Shown here: piece after piece, positions 35,592 to 47,110 of the stretch | How the letters are laid out: each line of letters opens with the position of its first letter | How positions within the stretch are numbered: position 1 is the first letter of the stretch | NCBI GenBank assembly: GCA_963580285.1 | Contig: OY757014.1 | Coordinates: 100,318,072-100,382,071 of the forward strand | Origin: Lucinisca nassula | Lineage: Eukaryota > Mollusca > Bivalvia > Lucinida > Lucinidae | Direction of reading: 5' to 3' | Length of the DNA stretch: 64,000 nucleotides | Made by a program: the position numbers and the translations under genes | Notes under the pieces: model-generated | Databases searched by the model: none | Seen by the model: the letters and a program-made list of their open reading frames with translations, nothing else | Told to the model about the DNA's origin: nothing

Positions 35592-35689
35592 TGTTGCTGG
35601 GCTTCGTGGACGACCCGGTATACGCTACACTTTCGTGGAGATTGGTCATGAAACCTTTTCTGCCTGGAGATGACTTTCATTCAACACTT

Positions 35690-35870
35690 AACCTGCTGAA
35701 TATTCATTTTAGCCACACCCATTTCAGACTTTGAACCAATCAGATTACTTGATGTAATTTATTCCTACAAATTCATAAACTGAATGTCAAACAGTGTAGA
35801 TCCTGATCAGATGGCTTCTTCAGAAGCCATCTGATCTGGATCTTCAATGTTTGCAAAGATAGGGGTTGTC
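35690..35870 (+). mobile_element. Fragment of CCTTGTCCTGCT MITE family within the split SINE
   Basis: CTGCTGAATATTCATTTTAGCCACACCC and GATTACTTGATGTAATTTAT also occur at 23967-24161 and 26693-26840. Contains a GATCAGATGGCTTC hairpin (35789-35852). Confidence 0.6.
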
Positions 35871-36351
35871 ATGAACAGCATGCTTACCGTCAAATCCTGT
35901 ATGTATTCATGTCTCACTTAGCTTCAGTACATGTAAATACTGTTTAAACCAAACCTTTTCTGCGGCCATTCTCTCTCTTCCGCTGATTCAAGAAGGGCAA
36001 TTGTCAGTTTCTGGCGAAAGAATGTGCACTGTATACTGGTTAACCGCTTACGTATAAGCCTGCCCAGGAAAAGTGTGGCTATGTAAACTGACCGGCTCAA
36101 AAATGACCTAAATAGTGTTGACTGGGCCGTTAAACTGCAATACAAACAAACAAAGGCACCATGTTGAACGCCATTGTTTTACATGGACATGTTTTTCTAA
36201 TGGAACTTGTGTGTCCACAGCGCAGACTAAAACCAATTTGTGCATGCTTTCAGTCAACAGCACAATATTCTAGCATCAAGCGAAGACTTTGATCAGACTA
36301 TGCGAATGATAAACAGTAAATGTGGGCTTTTTATTTAAAAAGGCTTCCTGT

Positions 36352-36505
36352 TTGGTTTGGAGTTTGACGGCCCAGTCAACGCTATTTTTGTCATCTCGAG
36401 CCGTTCAGTTTATCTTACCATACTTTTCCTGGGAAATCATATACACTTTCGCCGGAAACTGACAACTGTCTATCTTGAATCAGCGGAAAAGAAGTCTTCA
36501 TGGAA
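36352..36505 (-). mobile_element. SINE-T 3' fragment
   Basis: GAGTTTGACGGCCCAGTCAA...CTGACAACTGTCTATCTTGAATCAGCGG. Confidence 0.65.
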
Positions 36506-36519
36506 CTATTCCTCGTTAT

Positions 36520-36830
36520 TCGTTACTAAAACACGCTTATTCAAATATACTGAAAAGTTTACCATCAAAAAATGAAAATTTTCAGACAAAAAAATCTGAT
36601 TTTTTATTTATATTTCTACACAAATCATAGATTGCGGATACTCGTTAGAACCGCCTCAGCGAGGCGGTTCTAACGAGTGCCCACAATCTATGTTTTTGAG
36701 CAGAAATAATAATAAATAAAAATGTATACCCCTGTAAACCCCAGTTTTACTGTACAAAATTGCGGTTTATGGGGTCAAAATTATGCAGGCGTGTTTTCGT
36801 GATGTTCGGATTTGACTAAGTTATCATTTC
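36520..36830. repeat. Family A foldback element
   Basis: GTTAGAACCGCCTCAGCGAG centre at 36645-36680; ends ACGCTTATTCAAATATACTG and GCAGGCGTGTTTTCGTGATG. Confidence 0.7.
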
Positions 36831-37019
36831 CATTACGGAAAGACGCCTAAATACATATCGCCTTTATCGCCGAAAATATGAAAAATTTAAGATGAAAAAT
36901 TGTGATATTTTTTAGCTCACATGAGCACGAAGTGCTCAAGGTGAGCTTTTGGGATCGGTCTTTGTCCGTCGTCCGTCGTCCGTGCGTCAGTGCGTCCGTG
37001 CGTTTGTCGTCAACTTTTG

Positions 37020-37780
37020 CTTTAAAAAGCTTCTACTCCAAAACTGTTGGACAAATTTTGATCTAATTTCACAGGAATGCTCATTGGGTGATCCTCTACC
37101 AAAATTGCTCAAACTGTTCTGCTCGGGTGAACAAGATGGCCGCCAGAGCTAAAAATAGAAAAACCTTTAAACGACTTCTTAACCAGTGGATGGATTTTGA
37201 AATTATTTCACAGAAATGTTCCTTGGATGACCTTCTACCAAAATTGCTCAAACCGTTCCGCTCGGGTGAATAAAATGGCCGCCAGAGAAAAAAATAGAAA
37301 AAAACCTTAAAACGACTTCTTCTCCTTAACCAGTGGATGGATTTTGAAATTATTGCACAGGAATGTTCCTTGGGTGCCCCTCTACTAAAATTGCTCAAAC
37401 CATTCCGCTCGGATGAACATAATGGCCGCCAGAGCTAAAAATAGTAAAACCTTTAAAGGACTTCTTCTCCTTAACCAGTGGATGGATTTCGAAATTACTT
37501 CACAGGAATGTTCCTTGGGTGACCCTCTACCAAAATTGCTCAAACCGTTCCGCTCGGGTGAACAAGATGGCCACCAGAGCTTAAAATAGAAAAACTTTTA
37601 AAGGACTTCTTCTCCTTAACTAGTGGATGGATTTTGAAATTACTTCACAGGAATATTCCTTAGGTGACCCTCTACCAAAATTGCTCAAACCGTTCCGCTC
37701 GGGTGAACAGGATGGCCGCCATAGCTAAAAATAGAATAACCTTTAAGCATTTTTTTCTCCTTAACCAGTGGATGGATTTT
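37020..37780 (+). repeat. 145 bp tandem units of element 3
   Basis: The landmark (G/A)TTC(C/T)GCTCGG recurs at 37116, 37255, 37402, 37547 and 37692 (spacing 139-147). The unit reads CTTAACCAGTGGATGGATTT...ACAGGAATGTTCCTTGGGTG...GCCGCCAGAGCTAAAAATAG. Confidence 0.85.
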
Positions 37781-39920
37781 TAGTGGATGGTGAGCTATTG
37801 TGATCAGTCAATGTCCGTCGTCCGTCGTGCGTCGTGCATCGTGCGTCGTGCGTCGTGTGTCGTGCGGCGTCAACAATTTGCTTTAAATGCTAACTCCTCC
37901 CTAACCCTTGAGCCAATTTCAATAAAACTTCATAGGAATATTGCTGAGGTGACCCTCTACAAAAATAGCTACAATTGTTCCGCTCCGCTGAACAAGATGG
38001 CCGCCGGAGCTAAAAATAGAAAAATCTTTAAATGACAACTTCTCCTGTACCTTAAGGCCAATTTCATTCAAACTTAATAGGAATGTTGCTTAGGTGACCC
38101 TCTACCAAAATAGCTAAAATGTTTCCGCTCCGGTGAACAAAATGGCCTCCAGAGCTAAAAATAGAAAATTCTTTAAACGACAACTCTTTCTGTACCCTTG
38201 GTCCAAATTAATTCAAACTTCATAGGAATGTTGCTTAGGTGACCCTCTACTAAAATAGCTAAAACGGTATTGCTCTGATGAGCAAAATGGCCGCCATAGC
38301 TAAAAATAGAAAAACATCGTAAATTTGCTTCAAACACAAACTCCTCCACAATCCTTGGGCCAAATTGATTCAAACTTCACAGGAATGTTGCCCAAATGAC
38401 TCCCTACCAAAATAACTAAAATCGTTGTGCTCTGACAAACAAGATGGCCACCAGAGCTAAAAATAGAAAAAATCTTTAAACGACAACTCCTCCTGTACCC
38501 TTTGGCCAATTTTATTCAAACTTCATAGGAATGTTGCTTAAGTGACCATCTACCAAAATAGCTGAAAAGGTTCTGCTCTGATGAGCAAAATGGCCGCCAT
38601 AGCTAAAAATAAAAAACATCGTAAATTTGCTTCAAACATGAACTCCTCCTTAACCCTTGGACTAATTTGATTCAAACTTCACAGGAATGTTATGTAGGTG
38701 ACTCCCTCAAGAAATAGATAAAATCATTCTGCTCTGACTATTAAGATGGCCACCAGAGCTAAAAATAAAGAAATTCTTCAAACAACTACTCCTCCTTTCC
38801 CTTGGGCCAATTTTATTCAAACTTCATAGGAATGTTGCTTAGATGACCGACTACCAAAATAGCTAAAATGTTTTTGCTCTGATGAGCAAAATGGCCGCAT
38901 AGCTAAAAACAGAAAAAATTTGAAAATTTACGTCAAAACGCGAACTCCTCTTCAACCCCTGGGCCAATTTGATTCAAACTTCACAGGAATGTTAGTTAGG
39001 TGACTCCCTACCAAAATAGCTAAAATCGTTCAACGTGGCGAACAAGATGGCCACCAGAGCTAAAAATAGAAAAAATCTTCAAAGGACAATTCCTCCTTAC
39101 CCCTTGGGCCAATTTGATTCAAACTTCACAGGAATATTATGTCATTGACTCCCTACCAAAATAGCTAAAATTGTTCCGCTCTGACTAACAAGATGGCCGC
39201 CAGAGCTAAAAAAATAGAAAAATTCTTCAAACGACAATTCCTCCTTACCCCTTGGGCCAATTTGATTCAAACTTCACAGGAATATTATGTCATTGACCCT
39301 CTACCATATTAGCTAAAATGATCCTGCTCTGATGAACAAAATGGCCACCAGAGCTAAAAATAGAGAAACATTGTAAATTTGCTTCAAACTTCACAGGAAT
39401 GTTTCCCTACCAAAATAGTTAAAATCATTTCACTCTGATAAAATAGATGGCCACCTGGGCTAAAAATAGAAAAAATCTTCAAACGACAACTCCTCCTGTA
39501 CCCTTGGGCCAATTACATTCAAACTTCATAGGAATGTTGCTTAGATGACTCTCTACCAAAATAGTTAAAATGGTCTCGCTCCGATGAACAATGTGGCTGC
39601 CAGAGCTGAAAATAGAAAAACATGGTAAATTTGCGTCAAATGCGAACTCTTCCTAAACCCTTGTATAGGGAAAACCTTAAAAAAATTTTCTTGTCTGATA
39701 TCAGAAGGCCCAGGCCTTTGATATGTGGTTTGAAGCTTCACCCAGTGAACTTCTACTTAGATTATTCAAATTATAGCCCTGGGGCTAAATATACCCCAGC
39801 GCTGGGGTCCACCAAGATTTTTCAAATCATAGAGTTGGGGCCAAACATTGCCCCACCCTGGGACACATATGTACATATCTTAACTCAGGTGAGCGAATTA
39901 GGACCATCATGGTCCTCTTG
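37781..39920 (+). mobile_element. Helitron-like element 2, nested in element 3
   Basis: 2.14 kb. Interrupts a 145 bp unit: GATGGATTTT | element | TTGAAATTATTTC, continuous elsewhere as GATGGATTTTGAAATTATTTC. 5' side has GTGAGCTATTGTGATCAG and a GTCCGTCGTGCGTCG microsatellite; 3' side ends CAGGTGAGCGAATTAGGACC then ATCATGGTCCTCTTG. The core is about 12 units of 145-150 bp, then one or two 166-type units. Confidence 0.7.
37900..39650 (+). repeat. 145-155 bp units in a ~302 bp higher-order dimer
   Basis: The landmark TGCTCTGA occurs at 38269, 38428, 38573, 38730 and 38875: odd and even units repeat at about 302-304 bp. Confidence 0.8.
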
Positions 39921-40177
39921 TTGAAATTATTTCACTGGAATGTTCCTTGGGTGACCCTCCACCAAATTTGCCCAAACTGTTCCGCTCGGGTGAACAAAAT
40001 GACCGCCAGAGCTAAATATGAAAAACCTTTAAACAACTTCTTCTCCTAAACCAGTGAATGGATTTTGAAATTATTTCACAGGAATGTTCCTTTGGTGAAC
40101 CTCTACCAAAATTGCTCATACCGTTCCGCTCGGATGAACAAAATGGCCACCAGAGCTAAAAATAGAAAAAACTTTAA

Positions 40178-41112
40178 CCCTTTACCACTCAGATACGTGT
40201 TTTTACGTGTCTGCACCCCCCCCCCCCCCCCATTTTAAGCCCCAGAAGCACCTAAAATCTGCATTTATACCCCTGGATAGTTATGTTTGCTTTAGGATTT
40301 GTTGGGCAAAAAAGTGACCTGTTTTTTCGCGCGCTCCCCACTAAAAATATTCTTGGGGGGATTGAAGGGGGGGGGGGGGGGGCAACGCCCCCTTCACATC
40401 CCGAAAACTTTTGGGTGTATGGCCCAACCGGCAGCTAAAATTTATATCTGAGGGTGTATGGGGTCCAAAATGCCTGAAAATTGATGCTGATATAACATGC
40501 TGCAAACAGTGAAAATGGCCAGTGCCAAACACCTTAGTTGCTGCATTGACAGATGTGTGAAGATTAAAATGTGGTCAAAAATTCATGTGAAAACACACTT
40601 TTTGCCAACTTTGAGATGCCCCCTCTTTACCATGACAACAATGATCAAGTCATGAAAGGTTGCATTTGAAAGGCTACTACCCAATGAACATTCATACCGA
40701 GTTTGGTGTAAAACAGACCATCCATTATGAAACAATGGTTGGTTGAAGTTGCTGTCAGGTGCAACACAGTGAAAATTAGTGAAATTCACAAAATCTCTGA
40801 GTGGTAAAGGGTTAAAAGGAAGAAAATCCAAACTGACCAAAATAATGTTTTTTTTCATCATTTTATAGCTTTTTATCAAAAATTCATGTGAAAACACACT
40901 TTTTGCAAACTTTGAGATGCCCCCTCTTTACCATGACAACAATGATCAAGTCATGAAAGGTTGCATTTGAAAGGCTACTGCCCAATGAACATTCATACCG
41001 AGTTTGGTATAAAACAGACCAACCATTATGAAACAATGGTTGGTTGAAGTTGCTGTCAGGTGCAACACTGTGAAAATTAGTGAAATTCACAAAATCCCTG
41101 AGTGGTAAAGGG
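40178..41112. mobile_element. piggyBac-like non-autonomous element with internal duplication
   Basis: Ends CCCTTTACCACTCAG and CTGAGTGGTAAAGGG, flanked by TTAA at 40174-40177 and 41113-41116; the CCC start and TTAA target fit piggyBac. An extra end plus TTAA lies at 40797-40815, and about 240 bp (40573-40815) is repeated at 40876-41116. A C13-type run near 40207 and G runs near 40355 are notable. Without it the host 145 bp unit reads through as ...CTTTAAAGGACTTC. Confidence 0.75.
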
Positions 41113-41544
41113 TTAAAGGACTTCCTCTCCTTAACTAGTGGATGGATTTTGAAATTACTTCACAGGAATGTTCCTTGGGTGACCCTCTACCAAAATTGCT
41201 CAAACCTTTCCGCTCGGGTGAACAAGATGGCAGCCAGAGCTAAAAATGCAATAACCTTTAAACGACTTTTTCTCCTTAACCAGTGGATGGATTTTGCAAT
41301 TATTTCACAGGAATGTTCCTTTGGTGAACCTCTACCAAAATTGCTCATACGGTTCCGCTCAGGAGAACAAAATGGCCACCAGAGCTAAAAATAGACAAAC
41401 CTTTAAACGACTTCTCCTTAACCAGTGGATGGATTTTGAAATTATTTTACAGGAATGTTCGTTTGGTGACCCTCTACCAAAATTGCTCGTGCTGTTCCGC
41501 CCGGGTGAACAAAATGGCCACCAGAGCTTCTCCTGCTTAACCAG

Positions 41545-42697
41545 TGGATTGATTAATAGCCCTGGGGCCAAAAACGGCCCCGCCCCGGGGCCCACTGGTT
41601 TTACATAGGCTTATATAGGGAAAACCTTTAAAAATCTTCTTGTCCGAAACCAGAAGGCCCAGGTCTTTGATATTTGGTATGTAGCTGCGTCTAGTGGACC
41701 GCTACCAAGATTGTTCAAATTATAGCCCTGGTGCCAAAAACAGCTCCGCCGCATGGCCCACTGGTTTTACATAGGCTTTTATATGGAAAACCTTTAAACA
41801 TCTTCTTGTCTTTGACATTTGGTTTGAAGCTTCATCTACCAAGATTGTTCAAATTATAGCCATGGGGCCAAAACCGGCCCCGCCCCGGGGCCCACTTGTT
41901 TTACATAGGCTTATATTGGGAAAACCTTTAAAAATCTTCTTGTCTGAAACCAGAAGGCCCAGGTCTTTGATATTTGGTAAGTAGCTTCGTCAAGTGGACC
42001 GCTACCAAGATTGTTCAAATTATAGCCCTGGGGCCAAAAACGCTCCCGCGCCAGGGCCAACTGGTTTTACATAGGCTTTTATGGGGAAAACCTTTAAAAA
42101 TCTTCTCGTCTGAAACCGGAAGGCCCAGGTCTTTGATATTTGGTATGTAGCGTCATTTAGTGAACCTCTACCAAGACTGTTCAAATTATAGCCCTGGGGC
42201 CAAAATGTCGCCGCCCAGAGACCCCTTGGTTTTACATAGACTTATAAAGTGAAATTTTTAAAAATCTTCTTCTCTGAAACTGCAAGACCCAGGTCTTAAA
42301 TATTTGGTATGGAGCTTCATCTAGTGGACCTCTACCAAGATTGTTCAAATTATAGCCCTGGGGCCACAAATGCCGCCACCCTGGGGCCCTTTGGTTTTAC
42401 ATAGACTTATATAGCCCTGGTGCACAGGCGTATGTAGGGAATATCTTTATAAAAATCTTCTTCTCTGAAACCGCAAGGCCCAGGTCTTTGATATTTGGTG
42501 TGTAGCTTCATCTGGTGAACCTTTGCCAAGATTGTTCAAATTATAGCCTTTGTTGATGTTTGGTATGAAGCTTCACCTTTAAGACCTCCCTCTACATTAT
42601 GCACATTAAAGCCCTTGGGCCAATAATGGCCCTCCCTGGGGCCTACTTGTTACACTATGGATAAGGTGAGCGATCCTGGGCCATCATGGCCCTCTTG
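41545..42697 (+). repeat. 166 bp-type units and 3' terminus of element 3
   Basis: About seven diverged units with GGTTTTACATAGGCTTATAT, CAGAAGGCCCAGGTCTTTGA and TTCAAATTATAGCCCTGGGG, then GGATAAGGTGAGCGATCCTG and the terminal hairpin. Confidence 0.8.
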
Positions 42698-42885
42698 ACT
42701 TATTTCTGCTCAAAATATAGATTGTGGGTACTCGTTAGAACCGTCTCATCGAGGCGGTTCTAACGAGTACCCACAATCTATATTTTAGAGCAGAAATAAG
42801 AAAAATAAGATTTACCCGTGCAAACCCCAGTTTTACTATATAAAAGTGGGGTTTATGGAGTCAAAATTATACAGGCGTGTTTTCT
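42698..42885. repeat. Right part of family A element split by Helitron-like element 3
   Basis: Continues the part at 36831-36911. Central palindrome 42738-42775. Confidence 0.7.
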
Positions 42886-43079
42886 GACAAAGTTATCATT
42901 TCAGTTTTATAATGTAATTTGAGCGGACATATCTACAAATGTCTTTGTGCTTGTATGACAGGACAAAATATCTTATTTCTAATTAACTCATCGTTCTAAT
43001 GGTTAATATGCCAGACTTCAATAGCAAAACTGAAATCTGACGGATAAAAGAATTACAGAAATATGAAACTTGTTGTAAC

Positions 43080-43345
43080 ATCACTTGAACACGTCCGTAA
43101 AATGAAGATCCCCCCCTATACCCCACTTTATATGGAGAAAACTGGGGTTTACGGGGGTATACATTATTTTTCTTATTTTTGATCCAAGATATAGGATGTG
43201 GGTACTCGTTAGAACCGCCTCAATGAGGCGGTTCTAACGAGCACCCACAATCTATGTTTGCTGTATTTGTAAGAAAAATATCACGGATTTTCATCAGAAA
43301 AGTAGCCATTTTGGAGATGTGAAAAAATGCACTATGTCGCACGGA
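43080..43345. repeat. Family A foldback element
   Basis: Centre GTTAGAACCGCCTCAATGAG at 43209-43242. Confidence 0.7.
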
Positions 43346-43424
43346 TGTGTTTTCGTAATAACTTGAAATCTGCTATATTGAATAATGTGATATATTAACA
43401 ACCATAGTGCTTCTTACACATAGG

Positions 43425-43725
43425 CCTAACGCGCCTATACAAATACATTGTAACCTTTATCGCCGAAAAAAAAAATAAGATGAAAAATTGTGATATTTTT
43501 CTTATTTCTGCTCAAAATATAGATTGTTGGTACTCGTTAGAACCACCTCCTCGATGCTGGTACTCGTTAGAACCGCCTCATCGAGGCGGTTCTAATGAGT
43601 ACCAACAATCTATATTTTAGAGCAGAAATAAGAAAAATAAAGTTTACCCTTGTAAACCCCAGTTTTACTATATATAAGTGGGGTACAAGGGGGTCAAAAT
43701 TATATAGGCATGTTTTCGTGATGAA
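43425..43725. repeat. Family A foldback element with duplicated left arm
   Basis: TACTCGTTAGAACCACCTCC at 43531 followed by an intact GTTAGAACCGCCTCATCGAG at 43567. Confidence 0.7.
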
Positions 43726-44231
43726 AAAAAAAACCGAGTACCCACAGTCTATTTTTTTGAGCAGAAATATTAAAAATATCAGGATTTTTATCTAAAAAAA
43801 AACAAAAACAACAACAACATTAGTTTTACCAATATATTTGAATAGGTGTGTTTTCCTGAAAGAAAACATGTAACAACTTACTTTACATAGATTCTAGTCT
43901 TAGGCTGTTTCTTCCTTTACACTAAGAATAGTCTCCTGCACTGACAGCTCGTACCAACAAATATTTTTTGTTCGGTATTACGCTATTGAACTTTATAATT
44001 AAGTAGATGAACAACTGTTACTGCTACTGCTGGTTCGACAATTAAATTACTTTGAAATCAAACCATTAGCCTACGAAAAGATGTCGTTTATAGTTTTTTT
44101 CTTGTTCTATTTTAGGTCTGTTGGCCTTATGTTAAGCGAGGCGGAACTGTTTGGCAATTTTCGGTGAAGGGGCATAAGAGGAACATTTCTGTGAAATAAT
44201 TTTGAAATCGGACCATTGGCCAAGGAGGAGA

Positions 44232-44520
44232 TGTACGGAACCCGTTAAGGGACATTTCTGTTCCAGTATCTAGCAGAACAGAATTTAAAACAATAAAATT
44301 AGAGTGGAGAGGAAAACAAGAAATACAGTATGTCGTTTAAACGATATAAACTGTCAAACGACATATTTCTTGTTTTCTTTTCCACTCTGAAAAAGTAGAA
44401 AGGAGTTTAACACAATAAAATTAGAATGGAACAGAAAACAAAAATATGTCCTTGTTTTTCTTTCTACTCTGAAAAAGTATTGTGGAATTTAAAACAATAA
44501 AGATATCGTTTAATCGATAT
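44232..44520. repeat. GTTTAAAC foldback
   Basis: GTGGAGAGGAAAACAAGAAA and its complement around TGTCGTTTAAACGA. A similar structure lies at 25680-25800. Confidence 0.6.
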
Positions 44521-44685
44521 GAACGGACCGTCCATGTTTATAAACCTATTGGTTTCAATGGGCGACAGTGCTTAATATGTCATTTCATCTCAATGTCGGG
44601 TAAAAGTCCCACAAAATTGGAAGCAACGTCTCCAAAATGACCTATACAGTGTTGACGGGGACGCTAAACCTCAAATCAACAACAG
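44521..44685 (+). mobile_element. SINE-G 3' half
   Basis: From GAACGGACCGTCCATG to GACGCTAAACCTCAAATCAAC. Confidence 0.75.
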
Positions 44686-45029
44686 CAAAAACAAGTGACT
44701 ATCGTCTTGCATCAGAATGGTATCAAACAAACAGTGGCCACATCGTTACTGGCGCGGGCGGTTATAACGATATCCCTGACAAATATGTTCCATGAAAGGA
44801 TTGCCCTTTGGAAGCATGGAATACACCATAAAACTGAAAAAAAAAATATATGAAGTTTTTCTGGGCCAGACTAGCAAGTTTCGGCCAATATTAGGCCTCA
44901 TCAGTGACCCTCAGATATTTTCAAAGTTCCACAATGGAATCAGTGGTCCAAAAGGACAAAAAATATGGACGGCAGTATGATGAAGGACAGGCCGCCACAC
45001 CAGCTGTAGTGACGTAAAATATGTTCCAT

Positions 45030-45385
45030 GAAAACCATTACGAAAACACGCCTGTACAAATACACTGTAAATTTTTCCGCCAAAAAAAAAAAAAAACGAA
45101 AATTTTAAAATGAAAAAAATATGGTAGTTTTCGTATTTCTGCTCAAAATATAGATTGTGGGTACACGTTAGAACCGCCTCATAGGCGGTTCTAACGAATA
45201 CCCACAGTCTATATTTTTGAGCTGAAATAAGAAAAATAATTATTAGGCGGTTCTAACGAGAGCCCACCGTCTGTATTTTAGAGCAGAAATAAGAAAAAAA
45301 TAATGTTTGCCCTGTAATCCCCAATTTTACTATATAAAAGTGGAGTTCAAGGGGGTCAGAATTATATGCATGTTTTCGTGATCCC
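45030..45385. repeat. Family A foldback element with extra right arm
   Basis: CGTTAGAACCGCCTCATAGG centre at 45165; a second GCGGTTCTAACGAGAGCCCA at 45246. Confidence 0.65.
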
Positions 45386-45507
45386 TGCATAGTCTACTGA
45401 AATTCTTTTGAACTTCTTTCAGCAATAAAATCTGGTTTAAACTCGCTAAATTAAACATGTAATCAAAATCTTACATTGTTACTGGTGACACGTCAAATGG
45501 CATTCCG

Positions 45508-45808
45508 GCCCCCGCCCATCGGGGCTTGAAGAAATAGATGGGCTGCATGATGCTTCCACGCAAAGCTGAAACCGACCCGCACACGAGTACTAGTAAACCG
45601 CTTAGAGGATCTAAGCCTGCCCAGGCAAAGCGGTGCGAGTGTCGGACCATCCATGCTCATAAACCCTATTGGTTTCATTGGGCGACAGGGCTTGAGCTGT
45701 CATTTCATCTCAGTGTCGGGTAAAAGTCCCACAAAATTGGAAGCAAAGTCTCGAAAATGACCTTTACAATGTTGACGGGGACATTAAACCTCAAATCAAA
45801 CAAACAAA
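45508..45808 (+). mobile_element. SINE-G copy
   Basis: GGCCCCCGCCCATCGGGGCT to CATTAAACCTCAAATCAAAC. Confidence 0.85.
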
Positions 45809-45879
45809 TAACATCCATACACCAGGCCCAGTGATATGGGAAGTTAGTCCTGTGATATGAGAAGTTAGTCCTTAGCTCT

Positions 45880-46215
45880 CACCAAAGAGGTAGAAACTCA
45901 GCTTCACAATCCTCAGCCCCTTTTAGCTGTCGAGATAATCGAATCGGGAAAGGCATTTTCGGGAAAAGAACGATTCTTTATAAATGCAAGTTCTTGTAGT
46001 AAGGGAACGATGATTTCTACAGCGCCTTGCTAGGGGAACAATGTCATCTGTTGGGATGCTGACAGCATCCTTTAGACCTTTGTATAAAAGTATGAGCCTA
46101 ATGCCTCTTCCCTGTTTGTTGAGAGACTCCTAGTATTCCAGTCATGCTCCCAGTTTCAAAGCATAAATCTAGCAGCTCTATTCTGAGCTTTTTCTCGGAC
46201 GTCCCAGATACAGCT
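45880..46215 (-). pseudogene. Decayed LINE 3' coding remnant
   Basis: The minus strand shows pieces typical of the C-terminal tail of LINE reverse transcriptases, in more than one frame and with stops: R-E-K-A-Q-N-R-A-A-R-F-M near 46165-46200, then G-S-M-T-G-I-L-G, L-I-L-L-Y-K-G-L-K-D-A-V-S-I-P near 46050-46100, then R-R-C-R-N-H-R-S-L-T-T-R-T-C-I-Y-K near 45975-46025. No catalytic region remains. The frame breaks show it is long dead. Confidence 0.6.
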
Positions 46216-46363
46216 GGTGTCACGTTATTTTCTCGCGTCAAACACGTAACATTTGAACGCAAAATGTATGTGTTGCAGTCAGTTGTTTTGGCGGGGTTCT
46301 GGGCTTACAAGAAAAGTTGGGAGATTTAGAAAGAAACAACAAAATGATTGTCGATTTTCGTAT

Positions 46364-46645
46364 GTTAGTTTGTTTGTGTTGGAGTTTAACGGCCCATTCA
46401 ACACTATTTTAGGTCATTTATGAGCCTGTCTACCTATCCACACGTTTCCTGGACAGGCTTATATGCAATACAGTGCAAATTCTTTCGCCAGAAACTGACA
46501 ACTGCCCTTCTTGAATCAGCGGAAGGGAGAGAATGACCATAGAAAGTTTTCATGATCAATATCCACGAATGAATGTTGCCGACACTGGCAGGTATCGAAC
46601 CCGCGGCCTCCTGATCACCATCCGACTGAGCTACCGAGGCCGGCC
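46364..46645 (-). mobile_element. SINE-T, full copy, minus strand
   Basis: Tail GTTTAACGGCCCATTCAACA, head CTGAGCTACCGAGGCCGGCC, B-box complement GGTATCGAACCCGC. Confidence 0.8.
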
Positions 46646-47110
46646 TTTTATATGTTTGAATCTAAATATATCAGCTCTAGTGTGTAAGTCAGTTGTACAT
46701 GTAAGTAGACTAAACGGTCAGTTGTAAGAAGAGACAAACCACTCGCGCTACGCGCTCGTGATTTGATCTACTTTACAACTGACCCCTTACAGTGATTTAT
46801 TACTCAACAATTAAATAACTGCTAGGGAAGATCTATTTCTTAAATATAAAGAAGAATTTAACACTCGTCCCAGCGGCCACATGTCGTGTCAACATCGACG
46901 TTGGTACGACCTTGTTTAACTGTCTCGGCCGCACGTGTATTTATTTGGTCGATTTATTACTTATTTAGGTTTTTCAGGGCCTGCTGGAAAATCTAGGTCG
47001 TAAATCGATATTACATAAAATCATATTTTCTTCAGTTCAAGGTTGTTTGAAGTTACATGTATGTATATAGTTATCTGATATTGTGTCAAGGCTTATTTGC
47101 TCGTATATGT

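Larger units (their letters stand above)
34783..35629 (+). mobile_element. Miniature LTR retrotransposon (TRIM) with 5S rRNA promoter sequence in its LTRs
   Basis: Two direct repeats beginning TGTAACGGTTATGG and ending GGTATACGCTACA (34783-34963; 35082-35629, the latter enlarged by a palindromic insert) enclose only 118 bp. Right after the 5' LTR is TGGTGGCAGCGATGGGAT (34965-34982), complementary at 17 of 18 positions to the 3' end of a tRNA-Leu(AAG)-type tRNA including CCA: the primer-binding site. Directly before the 3' LTR is a purine tract GAGGGGAGAAA (35071-35081). The 4 bp CTTT flanks both ends (34779-34782; 35630-35633). There is no gag or pol, so it needs helper proteins. Both LTRs hold a 5S rRNA-like segment. 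Confidence 0.85.
35082..35629 (+). repeat. 3' LTR of the TRIM, split by a palindrome
   Basis: Same ends and order as the 5' LTR, but with 362 bp of foldback DNA (35147-35508) between its two halves. Differences between the LTRs (for example CACCGCGGAGAG versus CAACGGAG) show it is not a brand-new insertion. Confidence 0.8.
34694..36156 (+). mobile_element. tRNA-headed SINE-T split by two insertions
   Basis: SINE pieces at 34694-34782, 35630-35663 and about 35951-36156 join into one element when compared with intact copies (for example 15007-15272). The first interruption is the TRIM with its CTTT duplication. The second (35664-35950) is a hairpin-bearing sequence flanked by AAACCTTTTCTGC on both sides (13 bp). 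Confidence 0.75.
36912..42697 (+). mobile_element. Helitron-like element 3, inserted in a family A foldback element
   Basis: The left end TAGCTCACATGAGCACGAAG and right end GGGCCATCATGGCCCTCTTG match the termini of element 1 in opposite orientation. The flanks ...GTGATATTTTT and CTTATTTCTGCTC... are contiguous in intact family A copies (for example 43490-43510), so the 5.8 kb is one insertion plus later nested ones (37781-39920 and 40178-41112). Own core: 145 bp-type units, then 166 bp-type units (41545-42560). Confidence 0.7.

Noticed and set aside
41080..41608. Overlapping ~100-residue frames with shared text
   Set aside because: Produced by 145 bp tandem units whose length keeps frames open; not conserved as protein.
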